Of a stretch of 64,000 bases of DNA, positions 24,898-32,265 are shown piece after piece (within the stretch, counting starts at the first letter, position 1; each line of letters starts with the position of its first letter). The stretch spans positions 620,001 to 684,000 of the forward strand of contig JACJYG010000007.1 of NCBI GenBank assembly GCA_020636215.1. Reading direction: 5' to 3'. The position numbers and the translations under genes were made by a program. The stretch comes from Lewinellaceae bacterium. Its GTDB lineage: Bacteria > Bacteroidota > Bacteroidia > Chitinophagales > Saprospiraceae. The notes under the pieces are model-generated. The model ran no database searches. It was given only the letters and a program-made list of their open reading frames with translations, and was not told the origin of the DNA.

Positions 24898-25161
24898 CTA
24901 CTTCCCCTCTTCGCGCTGCTTTTGGGGGTTCCTGGGCACAGGGTCATATCCGTGCGGCCCCCAGGGATGGCATTTAAAGATGCGCTTCAAACCCAGCCAT
25001 GTGCCTTTTAACACGCCCCACTCTTCAATAGCCCCCACCATGTAGTGCGAGCAGGTTGGCTGAAAACGACAGGTCGGCCCCAGCATGGGAGAGATGGCCA
25101 TTTGGTAGAAGCGAATAGGGAGAATAAATAGCATTTTTAGAAAGCGGTACATGTGTTGCAT
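24898..25161 (-). CDS. yidD: Membrane protein insertion efficiency factor
   Basis: YidD helps insertion of inner-membrane proteins with YidC/Sec. The 87-residue product has the diagnostic block YQMAISPMLGPTCRFQPTCSHY, then AIEEWGVLKGTWLGLKRI and CHPWGPHGYDPVP. Starts at residue 1, 4 or 10 are possible; the longest frame is given. The usual rnpA/rpmH/yidC partners are not adjacent, as is common in Bacteroidota. Confidence 0.95.
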   Translation of the reverse strand: MQHMYRFLKMLFILPIRFYQMAISPMLGPTCRFQPTCSHYMVGAIEEWGVLKGTWLGLKRIFKCHPWGPHGYDPVPRNPQKQREEGK

Positions 25162-25349
25162 TTGATAAGTAAACGGACGAAGCCTTTCTGGGGTTGAGCA
25201 TCTGGGCGTTAAAAAAAAATCCTATCGAATTAATAGGGGATTCTTGGTAAAATTGCTTCTTTGCAGCAGCTTTGGGGATGCAAGGGCGCAGCGCTATGCG
25301 CCATCTGGAACCAGGCGCCATTTCATTTATGGTATAAGCCAAAGATAAA

Positions 25350-27143
25350 ATGGGAGTAGATGCGGCGATTACTTTAGGGCTGATCGTTCTGGCTCTGATA
25401 CTGTTTGCCACGGAGTTTTTTTCCGTCGACCTGGTAGCGATGCTCATCATGGTGGGGCTGGTGCTCACGGGGGTTATCACGCCTCAGCAAGGGGTAGCCG
25501 GCTTCAGCAATAATGCTACTATCACTGTAGCATTTATGTTTGTCCTAAGTGCCGCTCTGCTGAAGACAGGAGCGCTACAGGCTTTAGCCCATCGCCTCTC
25601 CAAAATATTCAGAAAAAACTACAACCGGGGCATCGTGATGATGATGGTGCTGATTGCCGCCATCTCAGCCCTGATCAACAATACGCCGGTGGTGGCGGTT
25701 TTCATCCCCGTGGTTATTCAGATATCCTACGCATCCGGGCAGCCCCCGGCCAAGATGCTGATTCCACTTTCCTATGCCTCCATCATGGGAGGGATGTGCA
25801 CCCTCATCGGCACCTCAACCAATATTCTGGTCAGTGGGATTGCAGAAAAAAGCGGGCTCGGCGGTTTTTCCATGTTTCTCCTGACGCCGGTAGGCATCGT
25901 CCTTTTTTTGGCCGGGATACTATATATGTACTTTCTCGGCATTCGGTTGTTGCCCCGGCAGGATAAAATCGCGGAAGTGGCCGAGCGTTTTGGCCTCCAT
26001 GACTATCTCACAGAAATAGAGCTGCTGGATGGCACGGAACTGGATGGCGTCAAGATCATGGATTCTTCCCTGGTGAAAGAGCTGGAAATGGACATTATCG
26101 AGTTGATTCGCCGGGGAGATCGATTCACTCTGCCGCCGGGCGATTTTATCCTTCAGGCTGGCGATGTCCTCAAGATTCGATGCAATGTGGATAAAGTGAA
26201 AGCGCTCAAAGAACGCGTCAAGATCGTGGATGATGCCAGGTTGAGGGTTGGGGGAAATTCCTTGGGCGAAAAAAATACGGCGCTGGTGGAGTTGGTCGTG
26301 ATGACGGGATCCTCATTCGAAAACCAAAACATGCGGAGCCTGGACTTCCGGCGCAAGTACCGGGGTATTCCCCTGGCTATCCGGCATCGCGATGAAGTGC
26401 TGCACGAACACCTCTACAGTGTGCCCCTGCGGGCCGGCGATATCATTCTTGCGGAGGTGAAATCCCATTATGTCAAGGAGTTGAAGCGCCAACAATCGGA
26501 TCGGAATGCGCCTTTTGTACTGCTTTCCGAAGAAGCGCTTACCGACTTCAACATGCGCCAGTTCCTGTTGGTGGCCGGTGTTATGCTCCTCCTCATATTG
26601 CTGGCTACGATGGAGGTTCTACCGATTATGATGGGGGCTATCAGCGGGGTTTTGGCGTTGGTGCTTTTCGGCCACCTATCGATGAAGGAAGTGTACCAGG
26701 CAATCAACTGGAAAATTATTTTTCTATTGGCCGGTTCGCTCAGCCTGGGGGAAGCGATGAAAAATTCGGGGCTTGACCTGATGATCGCGGATTCCCTGAT
26801 CGGCCGGCTCGGGGCCTGGGGCCCGGTGGCCATACTGTCCGGCTTGTATCTGCTGACCTCTTTGCTGACCGAAGTAATGTCGAATAATGCTACTGCGGCG
26901 CTGCTGGCGCCCATCGCCATTGCTACTGCCGCTCACCTGGAACTCAGCCCAACGCCATTTCTGGTAGCCGTCACGTTGGCTGCCTCCTGCTCTTTCATGA
27001 CACCCATCGGCTACCAAACCAATACGATGGTATACAGCGCCGGCAATTACCGCTTCTCCGATTTTTTTAAAGTAGGCGCCATGCTAAACCTTTTATTTTG
27101 GCTGATCGCTACTTTTTTAATCCCTATGCTATATGGCTTCTGA
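25350..27143 (+). CDS. SLC13 family permease with two RCK_C (TrkA-C) domains
   Basis: The 597-residue protein has about five transmembrane helices up to residue ~205, a soluble insert of two TrkA-C/RCK_C domains (~210-395: LVKELEMDIIELIRRGDRF ... and SFENQNMRSLDFRRKYRGI ...), and about six more helices. Family marks are ALINNTPVVAVFIPVVI and the symmetric TEVMSNNATAALLAPIAI, plus SCSFMTPIGYQTNTMVY. Members move sulfate, dicarboxylates or other anions with Na+. The RCK domains suggest regulation by a bound ligand. The transported ion cannot be told from sequence. Confidence 0.92.
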   Translation: MGVDAAITLGLIVLALILFATEFFSVDLVAMLIMVGLVLTGVITPQQGVAGFSNNATITVAFMFVLSAALLKTGALQALAHRLSKIFRKNYNRGIVMMMVLIAAISALINNTPVVAVFIPVVIQISYASGQPPAKMLIPLSYASIMGGMCTLIGTSTNILVSGIAEKSGLGGFSMFLLTPVGIVLFLAGILYMYFLGIRLLPRQDKIAEVAERFGLHDYLTEIELLDGTELDGVKIMDSSLVKELEMDIIELIRRGDRFTLPPGDFILQAGDVLKIRCNVDKVKALKERVKIVDDARLRVGGNSLGEKNTALVELVVMTGSSFENQNMRSLDFRRKYRGIPLAIRHRDEVLHEHLYSVPLRAGDIILAEVKSHYVKELKRQQSDRNAPFVLLSEEALTDFNMRQFLLVAGVMLLLILLATMEVLPIMMGAISGVLALVLFGHLSMKEVYQAINWKIIFLLAGSLSLGEAMKNSGLDLMIADSLIGRLGAWGPVAILSGLYLLTSLLTEVMSNNATAALLAPIAIATAAHLELSPTPFLVAVTLAASCSFMTPIGYQTNTMVYSAGNYRFSDFFKVGAMLNLLFWLIATFLIPMLYGF

Positions 27144-27162
27144 GGCGCTGCCAGGCGGGCCC

Positions 27163-27693
27163 TCAGAAAGAGGCTTTTTTAGAAGAGTTGCCTTTCTGCA
27201 ATAACAACATTCCCTGCTTATGCCCCGGCCCGTTGATACTGACGACGTTTTTCTGATCCTCGTATGCCTCCATCAAAAGATCGTTGGCCACTTCGAGTTC
27301 TTGAAGGCTTTGCACTCCCGGAACTTCCAGGTAACACCAAACCGCCGCCAGGTCCTCCGAAGTTTCTTTGCCGATGAAGGTAAAAGCCCGCTCCTTGCCA
27401 TTGACGCGCAGGCGGAAGTGCTGCTTCAGATAGGCCACTAAATGGGCCTCGGCATCGCTGGTTTCCTTTGGCGTACAGAGGAACAGCTTGTCGGCGCCCT
27501 GCCGCCGCAGCGCTTCTTCGAGGTCATCGAGAAAGAGGTGCATGCTGATCTGCAGGGCCTGCTCGGCTTCATTATAATCAATCAGACACTTGCTGATGTG
27601 AAAGGCATGGTATTCTGTCGCTTCTGAAGAAGCCACATTACCCGGAGCCAATAGCCCCGCCAGCAGAGAGGAAATAATCAGTATTCTTTTCAT
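27163..27693 (-). CDS. DUF6702 family secreted protein
   Basis: The 176-residue protein has a signal peptide (MKRILIISSLLAGLLAPGNVASS), then YHAFHISKCLIDYNEAEQAL and ISMHLFLDDLEEALR, matching DUF6702, a Bacteroidota family of unknown function. The gene follows the HupE-like gene on the same strand. From memory these two families are often neighbours, suggesting a shared surface or metal-related role (inference). An 8-bp repeat array lies only 18 bases upstream of its ATG, so it may affect expression. Confidence 0.8.
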   Translation of the reverse strand: MKRILIISSLLAGLLAPGNVASSEATEYHAFHISKCLIDYNEAEQALQISMHLFLDDLEEALRRQGADKLFLCTPKETSDAEAHLVAYLKQHFRLRVNGKERAFTFIGKETSEDLAAVWCYLEVPGVQSLQELEVANDLLMEAYEDQKNVVSINGPGHKQGMLLLQKGNSSKKASF

Positions 27694-27711
27694 GGCATTT
27701 TTTTATTTACA

Positions 27712-27863
27712 CATTCCCGCATTCTCGCATTCCTTCATTCTCGCATTCCTGCATTCTCGCATTCCTGCATTCTCGCATTCCTGCATTCCCGCATTCCCTC
27801 ATTCCCTCATTCCTGCATTCCCGCATTCTCGCATTCCTGCATTCCCGCATTCTCCCATTCTCG
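27712..27863. repeat. Octamer tandem array 1, unit CATTCnnn, 19 units
   Basis: Nineteen consecutive 8-bp units keep perfect phase. The first five bases CATTC never change, while the last three vary within a limited set (CCG, TCG, CTG, CTT, CCT, TCC). A twentieth, degraded unit (CATTTCAC) contains the stop codon of the HupE-like gene. The array lies between two minus-strand genes. A period of 8 is not a multiple of 3, so no single frame repeats and coding is unlikely. On the mRNA the unit reads nnnGAAUG. Confidence 0.95.
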
Positions 27864-27867
27864 CATT

Positions 27868-28470
27868 TCACGGCACCCGTTCCAGCGCCATCACCAGGGC
27901 CAGGCCAAAGGCAGCGCCGGAGATAAACAGGTTCCATTCCCGTTGTTTGGTGTTCAGCCAGTACAGCATGACAAAGGCCAGGCTCAAAACGCCGCCTACG
28001 ATGGCCAACTGCCCCAGTTCAACGCCTATGTTAAACGCCAGCAACTGGGTAACCAATTGTCCTTCTTCTCCCGGTAACAACATGGATCGGAAAAAATTGG
28101 AGAAGCCCATGCCGTGAATCAGGCCGAAGATCAGGGCAAGCAAATAGTTGAACTCCAGTTTCGGGCTCAGCGTAGCCAGTTGGGCTTCTTCCCGGTGTAT
28201 CAGAACGTTGTACAAAGCTGTCGCCATAATGGTCAAGGGGATGAGGAACTCCACCCAGGCAGTGTTGATAGGTATAATATTCAATGCAGCCAGCGCCAGC
28301 GTGAGGGAGTGCCCTACCGTGAAAGCCGTGACCAGTAGCGCCACCTTGCGCCACTGCTGAAGGCGATAAATGGCGCACAGCGCTACGATAAACAGGATAT
28401 GGTCATACCCTTTCAGGTCGGCAATGTGAGTAAACCCAAGCTCCAGGTAGGTATGGAAAACAGATTGCAT
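27868..28470 (-). CDS. HupE/UreJ-like membrane protein
   Basis: The protein starts at ATG 28470 (MQSVFHTYLELG, 200 residues); the longer frame is upstream of a promoter box. It contains FTHIADLKGYDHILFIVALC and a HGMGFSNFF motif between helices, with about six transmembrane segments, as in the HupE/UreJ family. Some members handle nickel or cobalt, but many Bacteroidota members have no proven role. The conserved HI...GYDHILF block is typical. It is followed by octamer array 1 and the DUF6702 gene. Confidence 0.85.
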   Translation of the reverse strand: MQSVFHTYLELGFTHIADLKGYDHILFIVALCAIYRLQQWRKVALLVTAFTVGHSLTLALAALNIIPINTAWVEFLIPLTIMATALYNVLIHREEAQLATLSPKLEFNYLLALIFGLIHGMGFSNFFRSMLLPGEEGQLVTQLLAFNIGVELGQLAIVGGVLSLAFVMLYWLNTKQREWNLFISGAAFGLALVMALERVP

Positions 28471-28481
28471 ATTTTTTTTGG

Positions 28482-28489
28482 CAAAAGTA
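28482..28489 (-). promoter_or_regulatory. -7 promoter box for the HupE-like gene
   Basis: The minus strand reads TACTTTTG, an exact TAnnTTTG match, 12 bases upstream of the ATG at 28470. This gives a nearly leaderless mRNA and argues against the longer start at 28518. Confidence 0.45.
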
Positions 28490-28518
28490 TAGAACTTTTT
28501 TGGCTCCCTTCCGTACAA

Positions 28519-28873
28519 ACAATTGACAAGTTAGCAAGGGGCTCTTTCCCTAATCTTTATCAAAGTTAATTGAATATTAAAAAACAGGGCCTTCTGAAAT
28601 TTCTTCGCTGCGGCCTCCTTTCTTTCCCACAAACCAGTTATATTTACAAAATAAATAAGATGACTTTCCAAATAGAGCTTTGAGAGGCTCGTTTCATTTC
28701 GCATTTTACCCCCCCTGAAGAGTTTCATTGTAGGTGATGCCTAATCGCGCAAGCCCCCCCTGTGCATTTGGGGATTGCTGTTGGTTTACCAGCCTGCCTG
28801 CCCCCTTTAAGCCGGCTGCCTCCATAAAAAGACAACATCTTGACTATTTCCTAAACTAAAACGCTAATAGCGC
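28519..28873. other. Upstream region of the first lamin-tail gene, with a conserved block
   Basis: About 230 bases before the ATG a block (28619-28650, TTTCTTTCCCA ... GTTATATTTACA) is shared with the region 180-210 bases upstream of the second lamin-tail gene (32060-32090). It includes a near -7 box (TATATTTA). No coding frame is convincing here. Confidence 0.45.
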
Positions 28874-31800
28874 ATGAGACACTTTTCCATTTTATTATCA
28901 TTCGCCTGTTTCCTGGCTTTGGGCGCCAGTATGCAGGCCCAAAACCCGGTCATTGCCAAGCAGAATTTCGATGGCAATGACCTGAATCTGATCAGTGAAA
29001 ACTATACGGACGCCTCCGGATGGACAGGTGGCGACTGGTTTGGGGTAACCAACGCCGCCGGCGCCAATATCGCCTCCGGCCTGCCGTTTGCCCTTGCCGA
29101 TGATTCTTCTGACGCCTCCTGCCGGGGCGGGAGCCCTTTCCCTGGCGATACCCAGGGCTTCATAACCTGTTCGTATGCCAACGGCAGCTTCCTGGGCGCA
29201 TCGGATATTGACAATGGCGCCAACCCTACCGCCATGGCGAGCGCCGAATGGATCTTCGATGTATCCAATGCTTCCAACCTGGCGCTGAGCGTGGAAATAG
29301 CTGCTATGGGAGATTTCGAAGCCAATAGCGATGGCTTCTTCTTTGAATACAGTATCGATGGCGCGCCTTTCCAGACGCTGATCACCGGCTCGGTGGATGA
29401 AAATGACACACAGTCCTATACCATGGAAAGCGGCACACCGGTGGTTCTGGATGACCCCATGCTGGCCAATGGTGTTAAGCTGGGCAGCAATTTCCAGACA
29501 ATTGTGGCGGCTATTCCCACTTCAGGCAATGTAGTGCGGATTCGCCTTACGGCCTTGGCTGACGGCGGCACCGAAGCGTACGCTTTTGATAACATCTGCA
29601 TCACAGGAATGCAAACCTGCACCGAGCTCTTCATCTCCGAATATGTAGAAGGCTCCAGCAACAACAAGTGCATCGAGATATACAACCCCACCGGCAATAC
29701 CGTTAACCTGGCTGCCGGCGCTTATGCCTTGAAGTTCTACTCCAATGGCAGTACTTCAGCCAGCGTAACCATTAACCTTACCGGGTCCGTAGCCCCTTAT
29801 GATGTCTATGTGGTTTGTCAGAGCTCTTCCGATCCTCTACTGTTGGCACAGGCGGATCAAACGAATGGAGCGGGCTGGTACAACGGCGATGATGCGGTGG
29901 AACTCTCCAAGGATGGAGTGTCCATCGATGTAATCGGCCAGATCGGGTTTGACCCCGGCACCGAATGGGGTTCCGGCCTGACGAGCACGGCCGACAACAC
30001 CATCCGCCGCAAGGCTTCCGTCAGCATGGGCGACCCCAACGGCAGTAACGCCTTCGACCCCAGTGTGGAATGGGATGGCTTCGCCAACAATACCTTTGAT
30101 GGCATCGGCGCGCACACCAGCGCCTGCGCCCCGGCGGAGCCGATCTGCCTGATCACCAATATCTATTTGACCGATATTTTGGGCTGCAACGATAATGACT
30201 CTCCGATTCCGGAAGACGATTTTTTTGCAGCCAATATCGTTGTCGAATATCAGGGCCAACCGGCTGGAGGGAATTTGGTGATCACCGGGGATATTTTATT
30301 CCCATATTCTGGGGAGGTTGTCGTTCCTGTAGCTGACCTGACGGGCAGCCCCTTCGTTATTGATGGCACTTATTCCAATTATGCGAGGGCTATGGCGACA
30401 ACTGCCGATGGCCTGCCGGTTTCCCTGACTGCTACTTTTTCGGATGAGCCATCCTGTACTAATACCAACCCTGTCGCTGGCATAGCACTCCAGCCCTGCT
30501 CTTTGCCAGACTGCACGCCGGTCATCAACGAAATAGACTATGACAACCCCGGCACCGACGATCGCGAATTTGTCGAATTATACAACCCCTGCGACGCACC
30601 GATCAACCTGGGCGATTATCAGCTCGTATTGGTCAACGGCGCTACGGGCGCTCCTTATGTGACACAAACGCTGCCCGCCGTGATGCTGATGCCGGGCGAT
30701 TTCTTTGTGATCTGTGGCAGCATGGCCACCGTGCCCAACTGCGATTTCCAGATATCTCCCACCACCAACCTCATCCAGAACGGTTCGCCGGATGCAGTTG
30801 CCCTGCTCATCAATGGAGTAGTTGCCGATGCAGTGAGCTATGAAGGCTCCGTGCCGGGGTATACCCAAGGTTCCGGCACCGGACTGGAAGATATTGGCGT
30901 GCCCGGCTTGGGCATCGGCCGCTTCCCGGATGGCGCGAATACCAATCAGAACAATGTGGATTTTACCCAGCAGTGTATTACGCCGGGTGAACCCAACTCG
31001 GGCGCCAATGAATTCTGCTCGTTACCAGATGGTTACTCGGTGGATGTGATCGGTTGTAACGGCCTGGCCACTGCCGAGTATGAAGCACAGACGGGAACCT
31101 TCTCGATCTCTTCGACCTGTAATTACTTTGGTGGGGCGCCCACATCAGATTACCTGACCTTCGTCAGCCGGGAGTTGTGCGGCAACGGAGAAGTGACAGC
31201 GCACGTTGCCAGTGTCTTGCCGAACATTGGTTATGCTGGTATCATGATGCGCGAATCGGCTGCCCCCGGCGCAAGAATGGCTTCCTTTATCCGCTTTGCG
31301 GATGGGACCAAGCGGGTGGTTTACCGCGTTACTCCGGGTGGGCCTTACGGCATTGCACCGCTTCCCTCTACGCAGGGACTGGATTATCTGCGCATTACCC
31401 GGCAGGGCCAGTATTTCCTCTATTATGCTTCCTATTCTGGGGCGCCAGGTACCTGGAATCTTGTCTTTGCCCAGTACACGCCCATGAGCGAGTGCATTCG
31501 GGCCGGTATGGCTGTTTCCAGCTTTACCAATGGCGCGATCACACTGGCGGATTTCGATAACGTATTTATCGGAAATAACGTCTTGCCGCTGACTATTGAG
31601 GAATCAAACACCATAGCAGGCATTCAGGGTAAGCAGGGAGTGGTCCAGGTGGGAAGCCTGCCGCAACTGCCTTCCGCTCAGGAGGCGCTCAGCTTCGCCA
31701 TCTACCCCAACCCGGTCGTGAACGAGCTGACGGTTGCTTTTGAACAGCGTAACGTACAGGAGGCAGAGATCACGATCCTCAGCCTTGAAGGCAAGCAATT

Positions 31801-31939
31801 GTACCGCGGGATACACCAGGCGGACGGCAATACGGTACGCCTGCCGCTCGACGGCCTGCAAATGGCCGCCGGTATGTACATCATCACAGTCAAGACTGGC
31901 GACGCAGTGGTGACCGAACGATTTATGAAGGCCAATTAG
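28874..31939 (+). CDS. Large secreted lamin-tail domain protein with T9SS sorting domain
   Basis: The 1021-residue protein has a signal peptide (MRHFSILLSFACFLALGASMQAQ), an N-terminal jelly-roll-like segment (~25-245), a first lamin-tail domain (~248-415; LFISEYVEGSSNNKCIEIYN), a linker, and a second lamin-tail domain (~546-715; PVINEIDYDNPGTDDREFVE). A concanavalin-like module follows (~716-920; AGIMMRESAAPGARMASFIR). The last ~75 residues are a T9SS type A sorting domain (FAIYPNPVVNELTV ... GMYIITVKTG). It should be surface-displayed or released. The next gene is its paralog. Possible role: adhesion or surface layer; no enzyme motif is seen. Confidence 0.88.
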   Translation: MRHFSILLSFACFLALGASMQAQNPVIAKQNFDGNDLNLISENYTDASGWTGGDWFGVTNAAGANIASGLPFALADDSSDASCRGGSPFPGDTQGFITCSYANGSFLGASDIDNGANPTAMASAEWIFDVSNASNLALSVEIAAMGDFEANSDGFFFEYSIDGAPFQTLITGSVDENDTQSYTMESGTPVVLDDPMLANGVKLGSNFQTIVAAIPTSGNVVRIRLTALADGGTEAYAFDNICITGMQTCTELFISEYVEGSSNNKCIEIYNPTGNTVNLAAGAYALKFYSNGSTSASVTINLTGSVAPYDVYVVCQSSSDPLLLAQADQTNGAGWYNGDDAVELSKDGVSIDVIGQIGFDPGTEWGSGLTSTADNTIRRKASVSMGDPNGSNAFDPSVEWDGFANNTFDGIGAHTSACAPAEPICLITNIYLTDILGCNDNDSPIPEDDFFAANIVVEYQGQPAGGNLVITGDILFPYSGEVVVPVADLTGSPFVIDGTYSNYARAMATTADGLPVSLTATFSDEPSCTNTNPVAGIALQPCSLPDCTPVINEIDYDNPGTDDREFVELYNPCDAPINLGDYQLVLVNGATGAPYVTQTLPAVMLMPGDFFVICGSMATVPNCDFQISPTTNLIQNGSPDAVALLINGVVADAVSYEGSVPGYTQGSGTGLEDIGVPGLGIGRFPDGANTNQNNVDFTQQCITPGEPNSGANEFCSLPDGYSVDVIGCNGLATAEYEAQTGTFSISSTCNYFGGAPTSDYLTFVSRELCGNGEVTAHVASVLPNIGYAGIMMRESAAPGARMASFIRFADGTKRVVYRVTPGGPYGIAPLPSTQGLDYLRITRQGQYFLYYASYSGAPGTWNLVFAQYTPMSECIRAGMAVSSFTNGAITLADFDNVFIGNNVLPLTIEESNTIAGIQGKQGVVQVGSLPQLPSAQEALSFAIYPNPVVNELTVAFEQRNVQEAEITILSLEGKQLYRGIHQADGNTVRLPLDGLQMAAGMYIITVKTGDAVVTERFMKAN

Positions 31940-31990
31940 TAAGGACAATAATGCTTCCCAAGCATATCAAAGAGTAGAATACTACTCCTT

Positions 31991-32028
31991 GCGGGCTGTC
32001 GGCTTTTCCGGCAGCCCGCTGTTTTTTT
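31991..32028 (+). terminator. Rho-independent terminator after the first lamin-tail gene
   Basis: The stem GCGGGCTGtCGG pairs with CCGgCAGCCCGC (12 bp with one G-U type pair, 5-base loop), followed by TG and seven T. It lies 52 bases after the stop. Confidence 0.88.
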
Positions 32029-32059
32029 ATAATGCTCAATTTTAGGCCTTTCGGTCTGT

Positions 32060-32090
32060 TTTCTTTCCCAAAAACAGGTTATATTGTACA
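32060..32090 (+). promoter_or_regulatory. Upstream block shared by the two lamin-tail paralogs
   Basis: This block (TTTCTTTCCCA, then ACAGGTTATATTGTACA) matches 28619-28650 upstream of the first paralog. As it sits in non-coding DNA it probably marks a co-duplicated promoter or regulator site. No consensus -7 box is intact here. Confidence 0.4.
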
Positions 32091-32265
32091 AGGCAAGCCC
32101 AATGCTCTCCATTAATTGGATTAAGGGAAGTGCTATTTCAATAGTTTCCTTTATCCGCCCACCTGATCGACCTGCCCAATTGGACCATGATTTTTTTAGG
32201 CCCGGAAAATTTCCGGAAGCCTCCCTCTGCAATATGGTCTCGACTTAACCAAAAAACTTAAAAAT

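Noticed and set aside
27707..28117. Frames across octamer array 1 encoding repetitive peptides (e.g. HSRIPAF or RECRNA repeats)
   Set aside because: An 8-bp period gives an open frame on several phases by chance; there is no start context, and the frames run into flanking genes in the wrong phase.
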